A DNA stretch of 64,000 bases from an uncultured Paraprevotella sp. (GCA_900548345.1 URKA01000002.1:106784-170783), one strand, 5' to 3'; numbered from the stretch's first letter, positions 33,787 to 43,230 are shown. Numbers and translations: made by a program. Notes: a model not told the origin generated them from the letters alone.

Positions 33787-35136
33787 TTACAATGTAATGG
33801 GTGTTCCTTGATAGAAGTTCAGCATTTGTATGTTGAGCAAGGCACTATATTTGCTTTGCAGTTTTTCCTGTTGCGCACTCATGAGCTGGTCGCGTCCGTT
33901 CATCAGTTCCACAATATTCTTCAGTCCGTTCTTGAATTGTTCGTCCAATAGTTCGTAACTGTTCTGTGCGCTTTTCAGTTTGCTCTGTGCCGCAATGTAT
34001 TTTTGCTGGTTACTATATGCGTTGAGCCAGTATTCCTCTATGGTACTATACAGTTGCTTCTGCTGGTTCTGATATTCCAACTCGCTGTCCATCTTGGTAA
34101 GTTTGGCTTTCCGTATGTTGGTTCTGTTTCGTTTGTTGTCAAAGATGGGTACGGATAATGTGACGCCGGCTGATGCGTTGAGATTCTGACGCATCTGTTC
34201 GCCCACCGATTCACGGCTCCCCGAATAATGGCTGTCTCCTACGCCGGCTGTCAGCGATACCGAAGGGTAGTAGCCCGCCCGCGCGATGTCGATATTCAGG
34301 TCGGCGGCGTCAATGTTCAGGCGGCTGCTTTGTATTTCCGGACGTATCGAATAGGCTTTCTGGTATATATCTCCTATTTCGGGAATCATTTGCATGGCAG
34401 CCTCATCCTGTTTGTCGATTCCTGCAATGGCGAATTCACGGCTGTCGGTAATTTCAAGCACCTCTTTTAGATTTCTTGTATATGTGGCGATTTGTGTTTG
34501 TGTGACTACGCAGTCATACTGTGCGCTTTCGGCCTGAGCTTCAAGTTGGGCGAGGTCGGCTTTTGATATCTGGCCCTGTTCATAAAAGTCCAAGCCTCTT
34601 CTGTACTGTTTCTGTGCGGTTTCCAGCATGGCTTTATTCACATCGAGAGCTTCTTTGGAGTATAGAATCTGCACATAATATTGTGCAATTTGTTCCTGTA
34701 TCGTATTGGCTGTCTGTTGTGTGTTCAGCGAATAGATCTGGTTCTGAAGTCTTTGTGCCTTGATGTTCTTGCGGTTGACACCTCCGTCCCATACGGTCCA
34801 TGAGGCGTTCAGGCCGTAGTTCCCGTTCTCTGTCAGCTTGTTGCTGGAAGTGTTGGCGATTCCGTTGGTCACGATGTTGCTGGCCGATTTCTGCAGGGGG
34901 CGGTAGTTCAGACTCTGTGTCGTGCTGAACGAAAGTGAGGGAAACAAGTCGGCTTTTTTCTGTTCCAGGTCGGCTTCTCCCTGTAGTTCGGTCAATTTGT
35001 TCTGTTGCAGTTGGATGTTGTGTTCAAGGGCATAATCAATACAGTCTTGCAGCGACCATTCTTTCACGGCTTGTCCCCATACGGGGTATATTTGCAGGAA
35101 AAGTGCCGTACAAATGAAAAGGTTCTTATATTTCAT
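33787..35136 (-). CDS. TolC-family outer-membrane efflux protein
   Basis: A 449-residue protein with a Sec signal peptide (MKYKNLFICTALFLQIYPVWG). The mature chain is two OEP repeats of long helices and short strands; WSLQDCIDYALEHNIQLQQNKL at the start is the usual family opening. It is the first gene of a six-gene operon with MacA, MacB ATPase and permease, sensor kinase and response regulator. Confidence 0.9.
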   Translation of the reverse strand: MKYKNLFICTALFLQIYPVWGQAVKEWSLQDCIDYALEHNIQLQQNKLTELQGEADLEQKKADLFPSLSFSTTQSLNYRPLQKSASNIVTNGIANTSSNKLTENGNYGLNASWTVWDGGVNRKNIKAQRLQNQIYSLNTQQTANTIQEQIAQYYVQILYSKEALDVNKAMLETAQKQYRRGLDFYEQGQISKADLAQLEAQAESAQYDCVVTQTQIATYTRNLKEVLEITDSREFAIAGIDKQDEAAMQMIPEIGDIYQKAYSIRPEIQSSRLNIDAADLNIDIARAGYYPSVSLTAGVGDSHYSGSRESVGEQMRQNLNASAGVTLSVPIFDNKRNRTNIRKAKLTKMDSELEYQNQQKQLYSTIEEYWLNAYSNQQKYIAAQSKLKSAQNSYELLDEQFKNGLKNIVELMNGRDQLMSAQQEKLQSKYSALLNIQMLNFYQGTPITL

Positions 35137-35159
35137 TGAAGGTTATTTTATGTACGCTG

Positions 35160-35167
35160 CAAAAGTA
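35160..35167 (-). promoter_or_regulatory. Predicted -7 box (TACTTTTG) of the TolC-MacAB-two-component operon
   Basis: TACTTTTG on the minus strand, 24 bp upstream of the TolC-like ATG. The operon runs to 28783, so the two-component system may be autoregulated from here. Confidence 0.6.
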
Positions 35168-35321
35168 TAAATAAAAAAGTGGGGGTGAAAGAAAATTATA
35201 CCTCATATTTGTTTTTTTCGACCGAATGACATAAAATCTCTATCAGAGGAAGGATTGTTCTTTTCAGGGAACACGCATTTGATTTGTGCGGTGAAAAAGT
35301 ATCCGTTTCAATTTTATTTTT

Positions 35322-35329
35322 TAATTTTG
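35322..35329 (+). promoter_or_regulatory. Predicted -7 box (TAATTTTG) of the riboflavin synthase gene
   Basis: TAATTTTG on the plus strand, 38 bp upstream of the ATG. The resulting leader of about 30 nt is too short for an FMN riboswitch. Confidence 0.5.
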
Positions 35330-35367
35330 CCCATAATAACATTATCAGTAAATAATAATATAGACTT

Positions 35368-35976
35368 ATGTTCTCAGGTATTGTGGAAGAATTTGCCCGT
35401 GTGAAGAGAATCGAACGGGAACAGGAAAATCTGCATTTCACATTGGAATGCTCTTTTACGGAAGAGTTGAAAATCGACCAGAGTGTGGCGCACAACGGTG
35501 TGTGTCTGACGGTAGTAAGGATTGAAGGAAAAGAGTATACCGTGACGGCAATGAAGGAAACGCTCGAACGGTCCAATTTAGGACTGTTGAAACCTGGTGA
35601 TAAGGTGAATGTGGAACGTTCGATGATGATGAACGGACGGTTGGACGGGCATATCGTGCAGGGCCATGTGGATTGTACTGCCGAGTGTCTGTCGGTGGAA
35701 GATGCCGAAGGCAGCCATGTGTACACATTCCGGCATCCTTTCGACAAAGAGATGGTGAAGAGGGGATATTTCTGTGTAGATAAAGGTTCGGTGACAGTGA
35801 ACGGTGTGAGTCTGACGGTATGCAATCCGACGAAAGACACGTTTCAGGTTTGTATCATACCTTATACGTATGAGCATACGAACTTTCATACCTTTGTACC
35901 CGGTTCGCTTGTAAACATCGAATTCGATATTATCGGAAAGTATCTGAGCCGTATGACGGCTTTGTCTGAAGCATAA
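35368..35976 (+). CDS. ribE: Riboflavin synthase, alpha subunit
   Basis: A 202-residue enzyme that dismutates two 6,7-dimethyl-8-ribityllumazines to riboflavin. It has the two lumazine-binding repeats: MFSGIVEEFARV opens the first and DGHIVQGHVDCTAE opens the second, each with a VAHNGVCLTV / SVTVNGVSLTV motif. It is monocistronic and converges with the BrkB-like gene, with only 8 bp between stops. Confidence 0.95.
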   Translation: MFSGIVEEFARVKRIEREQENLHFTLECSFTEELKIDQSVAHNGVCLTVVRIEGKEYTVTAMKETLERSNLGLLKPGDKVNVERSMMMNGRLDGHIVQGHVDCTAECLSVEDAEGSHVYTFRHPFDKEMVKRGYFCVDKGSVTVNGVSLTVCNPTKDTFQVCIIPYTYEHTNFHTFVPGSLVNIEFDIIGKYLSRMTALSEA

Positions 35977-35984
35977 CGGCGTGG

Positions 35985-37298
35985 TCAGAGGTCTTTCAGC
36001 AGGATTGGGGGGATGTGGTTGACGAAACGTTTACGCAATGCGAGAATATTCTCCCATTCCTTGTCGTTACTATCGGTAATTTCCGGAGTGTATGAGTTGC
36101 CATAATTGTCTATGCGTTCCAGCAACATGTTTACCGTCAATCGGTTTATATCTTCTGCGGGCACCATACGCATACTATGGTCATCATCCCGACATTCAAT
36201 GATAATCATTTGCATGTCTTTCAACTCATTTATCAGATTGGTGATAACCCCGGCCGGAAGACGAGTCTCTGCGGCCAGTCCTCTTACGGTATATGGGTTC
36301 ATGCCTTTCTCGAAGCGTTTGCATATTTTAGCCATGAGCCGTATGGCCAGTATATCATGGTAGCTGCGACTGATTTTGTGTATGTCCTTAATGTAATAGT
36401 AACTATGTAGATTTTGGTTGGCGTATGAGAGTTGTGCTCCGAACAGGCAGATAATCCATGAGAAGTTAAGCCACAGCATGAACATCGGAAGTGCAGCGAA
36501 CGAACCGTAAATGGCATTATAGCTGGATACCCAAATCTGCGAATGGATGTAGAAATATTGCAGGAACTGGAATGCCGTACCGGCTATGAATCCTGGAATT
36601 ACGGCATGCCGTATGCGGATTTCCGTGTTGGGCATATAGGTGTATAGGATTGTGAAGACCAGTCCACTCAGTACGTAAGGAGACAGTTTGATGATGGCCT
36701 TTAAGGTAGTGCTCAACACCATGAAGTCGGGATAATCCTGTGCGATTGTGGCAAGGAATATCGAAAGTCCGCTTGATATGATAATCAGGATAGGCATGAG
36801 GAAAAATACGCTGATGTAATCCGTGACCTGTCTATAGATAGAACGTTGTGCTTTTACGTTCCATACGGTATTCAAGGCTATTTCAATATTGGAAGTCAGT
36901 TGTATGATGGTGTATAAAAGCAGTAATAAACCGAACCCTATGAAGATACCGTTCTGGGTGTGGTCAAGATAGGAGTTAATGAAATTCAGGATGATATCCG
37001 AGAAGCCTTGATTGATGCTAAGGTTTTCCCTGATTTTCTCTTCGATGATGGCAGCATATCCCAGGCCGCGTCCGATAGCAAAGACAATGGCGAGAATAGG
37101 CACGGCGGCCAGAGTAGTGGAATAGGTCAGTGCCGAAGCGTGGCTGTTCAGGTTCCTGTTGATATAGCATTCTATGGTCAGCACCGTTTTGCGCAACATG
37201 TTGAATGCATATCTTTTGGTCGGCGAATAAGCGTTGTCATTGATGCACCATATCTTGTGGCTGAAGAAATAGGAGAGTTGATGGAAGTTGAAAGCCAT
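35985..37298 (-). CDS. YihY/BrkB-family membrane protein
   Basis: A 437-residue protein whose first 300 residues contain about six membrane helices typical of the YihY/BrkB family (ASALTYSTTLAAVPILAIVFAI, YNAIYGSFAALPMFMLWLNFSWIICLFGAQLSY). The C-terminal 130 residues form a soluble extension with a winged-helix-like segment (GLAAETRLPAGVITNLINELKDMQMIIIE), common in the Bacteroidetes members. Family function is unsettled; it is not an RNase despite older names. Confidence 0.85.
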   Translation of the reverse strand: MAFNFHQLSYFFSHKIWCINDNAYSPTKRYAFNMLRKTVLTIECYINRNLNSHASALTYSTTLAAVPILAIVFAIGRGLGYAAIIEEKIRENLSINQGFSDIILNFINSYLDHTQNGIFIGFGLLLLLYTIIQLTSNIEIALNTVWNVKAQRSIYRQVTDYISVFFLMPILIIISSGLSIFLATIAQDYPDFMVLSTTLKAIIKLSPYVLSGLVFTILYTYMPNTEIRIRHAVIPGFIAGTAFQFLQYFYIHSQIWVSSYNAIYGSFAALPMFMLWLNFSWIICLFGAQLSYANQNLHSYYYIKDIHKISRSYHDILAIRLMAKICKRFEKGMNPYTVRGLAAETRLPAGVITNLINELKDMQMIIIECRDDDHSMRMVPAEDINRLTVNMLLERIDNYGNSYTPEITDSNDKEWENILALRKRFVNHIPPILLKDL

Positions 37299-37329
37299 AT
37301 CCTTATAGTTAAGCGTTAAGGTAAAAAAA

Positions 37330-37696
37330 GCAGCCGGACTATAAGCCGGGTTCTGTATTCCGCACGAGGCGGAATGTTTGCCATTTATCTCGGCCTTACG
37401 TCACCGCAAGACTCCATCGTTCTACCCTCCGGCTCGGACGGGCCGCCCTCTCTTGTGTCGCCGGTATACGCGAACTTTCAACTTCCGGAATGTACGGCAC
37501 GGATGTCACCATCCGCCCGGTGGGCTCTTACCCCACCTTCTCACCCTTGCCTCTTTATGAAAAGGGGCGGTTGTTTTCTTCTACATGCTCTGACCCTTGC
37601 GAGCCACTTCCCGTTAAGAAGCGGAATGCCCTATGTTGCCCGGACTTTCCTCTAACGGCCATAGCCGGTAGCGGCAAACCGTCCTGCTGCTTTTGA
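37330..37696 (-). ncRNA. rnpB: RNase P RNA, bacterial type A
   Basis: Reading the minus strand from 37696, the conserved 5' part AGAGGAAAGTCCGGGC is seen at about 37640-37655, and the 3' part contains the complement of ATAAGCCGGGTTCTGT at about 37339-37354. Several paired arms (for example the CCGGCTATGG region) are visible. A -7 box TATCTTTG at 37701-37708 places the start near 37696, and a T-run at 37323-37329 marks the end. It is the ribozyme that trims tRNA 5' ends. All protein frames inside it are spurious. Confidence 0.95.
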
Positions 37697-37700
37697 TGGA

Positions 37701-37708
37701 CAAAGATA
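37701..37708 (-). promoter_or_regulatory. Predicted -7 box (TATCTTTG) of rnpB
   Basis: TATCTTTG on the minus strand, 5 bp upstream of the inferred RNA 5' end. Position agrees with the RNA boundary seen in the sequence. Confidence 0.65.
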
Positions 37709-37796
37709 CGTCAATTCGGCCGAAGTACGAAATAAACCCGTTGTTTTTTGTTTTTGTAACGTTTCTGGCGAAGAAGTGGAAATGTGTGGCGGCGGA

Positions 37797-37834
37797 CCTG
37801 ACAAATGTAGGTCAACGAATGTAAAAATGTCAGG
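37797..37834. promoter_or_regulatory. Inverted repeat CCTGACA...TGTCAGG upstream of degP
   Basis: CCTGACA (37797-37803) and TGTCAGG (37828-37834) form a 7-bp inverted repeat with a 24-bp gap in the 295-bp region between rnpB and degP. It lies about 94 bp before the predicted degP -7 box (TATTTTTG, 37928-37935). Possibly a regulator site or just a hairpin. Confidence 0.35.
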
Positions 37835-37927
37835 CTATGGCTTTAACCGCTGTTAATGCGGAATATGCCTGTGTTAAAAGATAGGAAAAAACAGGGCTGA
37901 GCTCATACATTGCAAGTTCTTTGTCGT

Positions 37928-37935
37928 TATTTTTG
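37928..37935 (+). promoter_or_regulatory. Predicted -7 box (TATTTTTG) of degP
   Basis: TATTTTTG on the plus strand, about 57 bp upstream of the degP ATG. Confidence 0.45.
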
Positions 37936-37991
37936 TGTGAGTTTGATTCAATTCGGACAAGAGTAATATTAATGTTTTATTTATAGGTGAA

Positions 37992-39452
37992 ATGATGAAA
38001 AAGACAACAAAGATTCTTTTTGGTGCGCTTGTATTCTTTGTGGCAGGCGCTTCGGTAGCTGGTGGATTGGCATCAAGTTGTAAGGCACAGCCTCGTACTG
38101 TTGCTGTTCCCACGGGGGGATATGTGGATTTGACCCAGGCTGCGGAAAGTTCAGTCAACGCTGTGGTGTATATCAAAGTGACGCAGAACAGCAAGACGAA
38201 AACCGTGGATGTACAAGACCCTTTCAGTGACTTCTTCGGTGATTTCTTCGGGTTCGGAGGAGGCCGTCAGCAACGGCAGATACAGACTCCGAAGCGGGAA
38301 GGTTCGGGTTCCGGGGTGATTATCTCTTCGGACGGTTACATCGTGACGAACAATCATGTGGTGAGCGAAGCCGATGAGTTGTTGGTAAAACTAAATGACA
38401 ACCGTGAATTCAAGGCACGCATTATCGGTACGGATGAACAGACCGACCTTGCCTTGGTGAAAATCGAAGGAAAGGACTTTCCGACTCTGCCCATCGGTAA
38501 CTCGGACGAACTCAAGTTGGGAGAGTGGGTGTTGGCCGTAGGCAATCCGTTTAACCTGACTTCTACGGTAACGGCCGGTATCGTCAGTGCCAAGGCACGT
38601 TCGATGGGGGCTAATTCCATTGAGAGTTTCATACAGACGGATGCAGCCATCAATCGTGGCAATTCCGGCGGTGCGCTGGTCAATGCGCGTGGCGAACTGG
38701 TGGGTATCAATGCCATGATTTATTCCCAGACGGGTTCTTATACCGGTTACGGATTTGCTATCCCGACCACGATTATGAACAAGGTGGTGGCCGACCTCAA
38801 GGAATTTGGTGTGGTGCAACGTGCGCAATTAGGTGTGATGGGCAGTGACGTATCGGTTTATATTGATGCAGAGAAGTCCAAAGGTAATGAAGTGGATTTG
38901 GGTACGGTGAACGGTGTGTATATTGCTGAGGTGCAGGATAACTCCACGGCCTCTGAGGCCGGATTGCGCAAGGGTGACGTGGTGACAGCCATCAACGGCA
39001 AAGAAGTGAAGAAAATGGCAGAATTGCAGGAGAACATCAGCACGATGCGTCCGGGTGATAAGGTGAAAATCACTTATATGCGCAATAAGAAGAAAGATAC
39101 GGTTACTGTTGTCTTGCGTAATGCCCAAGGAAATACCAAGGTGCTGGAACAGATGGATATGGACCAGTTCGGGGCTGCATTGAAACCGTTGGACAGCGAG
39201 ACCAAGCGACAGTTGAATCTTCCGAACGGACTTGAGGTCATAGCGGTTAAAAAGGGCAAGATGGCAGATGCAGGCGTAGAGAAGGGTTGGATTATATTGC
39301 AAGTGAACGACAAGCCGATGAACACGATAAATGACTTTGAGGAGGCTGTGAAAATGGCCAACCGTTCTGCCGACCGTATCCTGTGGATTCGTGCCGTGAC
39401 CCAAAGCGGCAAACTGAGAAGCGCAGTGGTGGAGTTGGACGGTAAGGATTAA
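37992..39452 (+). CDS. degP: DegP/HtrA-type periplasmic serine protease
   Basis: A 486-residue Do-family protease and chaperone. It has an N-terminal signal or anchor (about 8-30), a trypsin-like domain with the triad H122 (NNHVV), D152 (TDLALV) and S225 (GNSGG), and two PDZ domains (about 275-375 and 385-480). A glycine- and phenylalanine-rich loop (DFFGDFFGFGGG, 80-91) precedes the catalytic histidine. The signal region ends with ASSC (C30), which could serve as a lipobox. It degrades misfolded envelope proteins. A strong terminator follows. Confidence 0.93.
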   Translation: MMKKTTKILFGALVFFVAGASVAGGLASSCKAQPRTVAVPTGGYVDLTQAAESSVNAVVYIKVTQNSKTKTVDVQDPFSDFFGDFFGFGGGRQQRQIQTPKREGSGSGVIISSDGYIVTNNHVVSEADELLVKLNDNREFKARIIGTDEQTDLALVKIEGKDFPTLPIGNSDELKLGEWVLAVGNPFNLTSTVTAGIVSAKARSMGANSIESFIQTDAAINRGNSGGALVNARGELVGINAMIYSQTGSYTGYGFAIPTTIMNKVVADLKEFGVVQRAQLGVMGSDVSVYIDAEKSKGNEVDLGTVNGVYIAEVQDNSTASEAGLRKGDVVTAINGKEVKKMAELQENISTMRPGDKVKITYMRNKKKDTVTVVLRNAQGNTKVLEQMDMDQFGAALKPLDSETKRQLNLPNGLEVIAVKKGKMADAGVEKGWIILQVNDKPMNTINDFEEAVKMANRSADRILWIRAVTQSGKLRSAVVELDGKD

Positions 39453-39492
39453 GCAGGTCTTATGTAAACCTCAACCTACTTCTTTTAGATAA

Positions 39493-39534
39493 ACGGTGTA
39501 TGCCAGCAACTAAATTGGCATACACCGTTTTTTA
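39493..39534 (+). terminator. Intrinsic terminator after degP
   Basis: ACGGTGTATGCCA and TGGCATACACCGT form a perfect 13-bp stem with a 10-nt loop, followed by TTTTTT. Confidence 0.9.
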
Positions 39535-39614
39535 GGCGTAATTTTCCCGGTAAATGTTTGTACGTTCTCCAAAGAAGGCTTATTTTTGTATAAGCAAGAA
39601 TTTTCAATCAACTT

Positions 39615-40607
39615 ATGATGATTCAACCGGTGTTCCGTGAGAAGAGGCCGGAGGAGTCTTCTCTGACAGGAACGGTCATGAACAACACAAAATATAACAG
39701 CCTCGACTATAACCGTTGTGTGCTCATTGTCATGGTGATTTTGTGCCATGTGGTGAAACTGGGGGAATTGTATCCTGACTTTCAGGATGCGGTGCTGATG
39801 ATTGTGAACCCGGCTTTCCTGATGATTACGGGCTACCTGGTGCGGGTGGACAAGGGTTGGAAGGATTTCTCGCTTTACCTTGTAAGGATTATCCTGCCTT
39901 ATGTCATTATGACATTGGGCTTTGGTGTTCTTTCCGTCTACCTTCCTGTAAGATATGGGCTTGCAGACTGTCGGCTGTCTACATTGCTCCGTGCCTTGCT
40001 TGTTGAGCCTATAGGACCATACTGGTATTTCCACACAATGATTATCTGCTCTTTCCTATATTATATAGCTTTCAAATTGGGCAGACTTGGCAAATTGTCC
40101 TCATTCTTTGTATTCGCTTCCCTGTTGATTGTCTGTTCAAGGTTTCTCCATCTGATGTCCATAAGGTTTGCATTCAGCTTTTTCATGGGAGCCTGCATCA
40201 GGCAGTTCTGCGGCAGTTTTCATGATTTCTGCAGGCCGTCGTATTACGCTTTGATTCCCTTTATGTTGCTGTTGTCCAAAGACCCGGTGACGTGGAGCGA
40301 CTTTGTGGTGATTATCCTGTCGTTTTGTTTCGTAAGTTTCTTTTCCCAGGTATTCGCGGGAAGAGAGGGGTGGGCTATGGATGTCATGGGTTATATCGGG
40401 CGTAACACTTTCCCCATATACATATTCCACCCGATTTTTACGATGGCTGCCAAATTCGTTTCCGGATGGTTCGTGTTCGACAAGTCCGGGGTGTTATATA
40501 CCGTCTTCACAGTTGTACTTTGTGTGTCGGGAAGCCTTGGGATAGCCCGTTTGATGGACATGACCCGACTTTCCCGTTGTTTCGGAAGGAAGAGGATGTT
40601 GCGTTGA
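39615..40607 (+). CDS. Acyltransferase 3 family membrane protein
   Basis: A 330-residue polytopic protein with about ten membrane helices. NSLDYNRCVLIVMVILCHVVKLG resembles the acyltransferase-3 opening with its conserved RxxxxxxVxxxH pattern, and PYWYFHTMIICSFLYY the central WFL-like motif. Such proteins O-acetylate surface sugars at the membrane. M22 (MNNTKYNS, 39678) is a likely alternative start because the first 21 residues are outside the domain. It converges with the asparaginase gene and has no polysaccharide genes nearby. Confidence 0.8.
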   Translation: MMIQPVFREKRPEESSLTGTVMNNTKYNSLDYNRCVLIVMVILCHVVKLGELYPDFQDAVLMIVNPAFLMITGYLVRVDKGWKDFSLYLVRIILPYVIMTLGFGVLSVYLPVRYGLADCRLSTLLRALLVEPIGPYWYFHTMIICSFLYYIAFKLGRLGKLSSFFVFASLLIVCSRFLHLMSIRFAFSFFMGACIRQFCGSFHDFCRPSYYALIPFMLLLSKDPVTWSDFVVIILSFCFVSFFSQVFAGREGWAMDVMGYIGRNTFPIYIFHPIFTMAAKFVSGWFVFDKSGVLYTVFTVVLCVSGSLGIARLMDMTRLSRCFGRKRMLR

Positions 40608-40642
40608 TGCTTCGTTTCTGGCTGTATCCGTTCGGAAAAGGC

Positions 40643-41686
40643 TTATTTTTCGATGGTGATTTCCCCTGCAAGGTCCGTATTCATCTGTTGGCGGACTTCC
40701 TCGGTAGGCATGTTGTGGCCAAGCAGAAACATCAGTTTGGTCAGTGCACATTCCGGGGTACTGTCATATCCGCTGATGACACCGGCTTCGAGCAACTGCC
40801 TGCCCGTTTCATACCGTTCCATTTCCACGCTACCTGATTGGCATTGCGTGATGTTGACGATGATGATGCCGCGTTCGGCCGCTTCCTTGATGAGTTTGAT
40901 AAACCATGGCTTTTGGGGCGCGTTGCCCGAACCGAAAGTTTTCATCACCACGGCTTTCAGGCCGGGAATGCGGAATACAGAGGTGATGATACTTTCCTGA
41001 AGTCCGGGAAACAGCGTGAGGATGACCACGTTGGTGTCGAACAGGTAATGTGCCTTCAACGGTTTTCCGGGCATCGGTTTACGGATGCGTTCCGGCTTGA
41101 ATTTGATGTCAATGCCGCTATGCCCCAGACACGGGTAATTGTATGATTTGAAAGCGTTGAACTTCTCCGCATTGATTTTTGTCGTACGGTTGCCGCGCAT
41201 CAGGTCGCTCTCAAAGTAAATGCACACTTCGGGCACCATGGCCGTTCCGTCGGGATTCTTGGCTGCGGCAATCTCGATGGCCGTAATCAGGTTTTCTTTC
41301 CCGTCGGTGCGTAGCATGCCCATGGGTAGTTGTGAGCCGGTGAGGATGACCGGTTTGGAAAGGTTCTCAAGCATGAAACTAATGGCAGACGCCGTGTAGG
41401 CCATCGTGTCTGTGCCGTGCAGTATGACAAATCCGTCGTACAGGTCATAATTGTGTTCGATGATTTGTACCAGCCGCACCCAATGATACGGTTCGATGTC
41501 CGAGGAGTCGAGAGGCGGTTCGAATGAATAGGAGTTGATGCGATAGTTGAAACGTTTCAATTCAGGCACAAATGTCAGCAAGTGGTCGAAATTGAAACTT
41601 TCCAATGCTCCGGTCTCCGGATTTTCTATCATTCCGATAGTTCCTCCCGTGTAAATTAGCAGTACGGATGGGGCTGGTGTTGTCAT
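40643..41686 (-). CDS. ansA: Type I (cytoplasmic) L-asparaginase
   Basis: A 347-residue enzyme hydrolysing asparagine to aspartate and ammonia. IYTGGTIGM (11-19) holds the nucleophile threonine (T13) and FVILHGTDTMAYTASAISFML the second catalytic threonine with the Asp and Lys partners (NLSKPVILTGSQLPMG). There is no signal peptide, so it is the cytoplasmic type. It is monocistronic with its own promoter. Confidence 0.94.
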   Translation of the reverse strand: MTTPAPSVLLIYTGGTIGMIENPETGALESFNFDHLLTFVPELKRFNYRINSYSFEPPLDSSDIEPYHWVRLVQIIEHNYDLYDGFVILHGTDTMAYTASAISFMLENLSKPVILTGSQLPMGMLRTDGKENLITAIEIAAAKNPDGTAMVPEVCIYFESDLMRGNRTTKINAEKFNAFKSYNYPCLGHSGIDIKFKPERIRKPMPGKPLKAHYLFDTNVVILTLFPGLQESIITSVFRIPGLKAVVMKTFGSGNAPQKPWFIKLIKEAAERGIIIVNITQCQSGSVEMERYETGRQLLEAGVISGYDSTPECALTKLMFLLGHNMPTEEVRQQMNTDLAGEITIEK

Positions 41687-41713
41687 ATTGCTATCGTTTT
41701 ACGGTAATATTTG

Positions 41714-41721
41714 CAAATATA
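41714..41721 (-). promoter_or_regulatory. Predicted -7 box (TATATTTG) of ansA
   Basis: TATATTTG on the minus strand, 28 bp upstream of the ATG. The remaining gap to 42082 shows no gene; a 50-codon frame near 41960-42117 has no start-site support. Confidence 0.5.
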
Positions 41722-42082
41722 CGATAAAGAAATGAATTTTTGGCAATACGAAGGGATAATGTTGTTTTCTTTTTAAATTATGGTTGTTTTTTCATCTGCA
41801 TCCGCCGTGTTTTCTCTTTCGTGCATGTGTATGACCCGGTGAGGTGAAGACAGGACGGAAAGGGGGCCTGTATGCGATAAAATCCCGACCTGTCTGCATT
41901 CCGTTCTTGACAGCTCGGCTTTTTGTGTTTTAATTTCAGTAACTTACAGATGGAAATGATAAGAAGCGTGAGTATGTGGCTATGCTTGAAAAGGATGAGG
42001 CGGATATGCAGTTATCTGCATTCATTCTGACTTCGGAAACTGTGGGCTTGAAGTTTGCCTTGAATATTATTTGGAGTAATAA

Positions 42083-42114
42083 GAAAAAAATCATGCCGCA
42101 TTCAAGCGGCATGA
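42083..42114 (-). terminator. Intrinsic terminator after the YeiH-like gene
   Basis: TCATGCCGC and GCGGCATGA form a 9-bp stem with a 6-nt loop. On the minus strand it is followed by TTTTTTTC. It sits 54 bp past the YeiH-like stop. Confidence 0.85.
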
Positions 42115-42168
42115 TGAGATGATAATATTATAAGGTATAACAATTCTAACTTAGTACGGGCACATGGT

Positions 42169-43230
42169 TCAGCACAGAATTTTTGCGATGGCGTATCCGC
42201 CTAACAGGAGCCACAGGTAGAGTGCGCCCGCCAGATAGAACGGTTTGGCACCGGCCTGTTTGAACTTGTCGAAACTTGTTTCCGCTCCGAGAGCAGTCAT
42301 GGCCATGGTGAGCAGGAAGGTGTCGAGGTTGTTGATGAATCCTATGCCGGCCTTCAGAGGCTCTTCCGGGATGAAAGAGGCGGATTGCAACAGAGAGTTG
42401 ATTCCGATGACCACCAGAAAGTAGAACGCGAACCAAGGTATGGTGATTTTATTTTTTCCGGCAGAGGCGGTACCGTTCTGTTTCTTGCGGCTGCGCGAGA
42501 GGAACAGGCTCATGATGACCAATACGGGAGCCAGCATCATGACACGTATCATCTTCGTGATGGTGGCTGCATCGGCAACGTGGCCGCCAGCTGCGTCGAT
42601 GGCATTGCCGGCGCCAACAACGTGCGCCACTTCATGCAGCGTGGAGCCGGTATATACGGCTATGGCCTGGTCGCTGAGCCCGTCCATCAGTCCGGTACGG
42701 TACATCACCGGGTAGAGGAACATGGACAATGTGCCGAATATGACTACCGTAGATACGGCGACGGCCGTCTTGTGCGCTTCGCATTTCACTACAGGCTCGG
42801 CTCCCAGCACGGCGGCTGCGCCGCAGATGGCGCTTCCGGTGGAGGTCATGAGTGCGGTTTGTCCGTCCACTTTGAAGAGCTTGCCGAAAAGGATGCCGAG
42901 CAGCAGGGTGCCTGTTACGATGATGAGGTCGGCCGTAACAGCAGGCAGTCCGATGGCTACAACCTGTTGGAAGGTCAGTTTGAAGCCATAGAGCACCACG
43001 CCCGTTCGCAGGATTTCTTTGGAACAGAACTTGATGCCGGGCACCCACGTTTCAGGCAGTTTGTTGCGCAAGCTGTTGGCATACAGCATGCCTAGTATGA
43101 TGCCGACGATGAGCGGGCTGAACGAAAGGTCTTTGATGAACTCGAAATCAGCTATATAGAAAGCCGAAAATGAGAACAGTACGATGAGAAGGATGCCGTG
43201 AAGCACTTCCCCTTTGTTTTCCTTGAACAT
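42169..43230 (-). CDS. YeiH-family putative sulfate exporter
   Basis: A 353-residue membrane protein with about ten helices. The start at 43230 (MFKENKGEVLHG) was chosen because the upstream 17 residues are polar and lack homology. TSTGSAICGAAAVLGAEP, TLHEVAHVVGAGNAI and FINNLDTFLLTMAMTALGAETSF are typical of the UPF0324/YeiH family, often named putative sulfate exporters. The real substrate is not established. Monocistronic. Confidence 0.85.
   Translation of the reverse strand: MFKENKGEVLHGILLIVLFSFSAFYIADFEFIKDLSFSPLIVGIILGMLYANSLRNKLPETWVPGIKFCSKEILRTGVVLYGFKLTFQQVVAIGLPAVTADLIIVTGTLLLGILFGKLFKVDGQTALMTSTGSAICGAAAVLGAEPVVKCEAHKTAVAVSTVVIFGTLSMFLYPVMYRTGLMDGLSDQAIAVYTGSTLHEVAHVVGAGNAIDAAGGHVADAATITKMIRVMMLAPVLVIMSLFLSRSRKKQNGTASAGKNKITIPWFAFYFLVVIGINSLLQSASFIPEEPLKAGIGFINNLDTFLLTMAMTALGAETSFDKFKQAGAKPFYLAGALYLWLLLGGYAIAKILC

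Noticed and set aside
35137..35367. FMN riboswitch before riboflavin synthase
   Set aside because: The predicted leader is about 30 nt and shows none of the conserved FMN-element helices.
37374..37655. 93-codon frame between the BrkB-like gene and degP
   Set aside because: It lies inside RNase P RNA, whose conserved ends and promoter are visible.
41960..42117. Small gene between ansA and the YeiH-like gene
   Set aside because: The roughly 50-codon frame has no good start site, reads through the YeiH terminator hairpin and matches nothing known.
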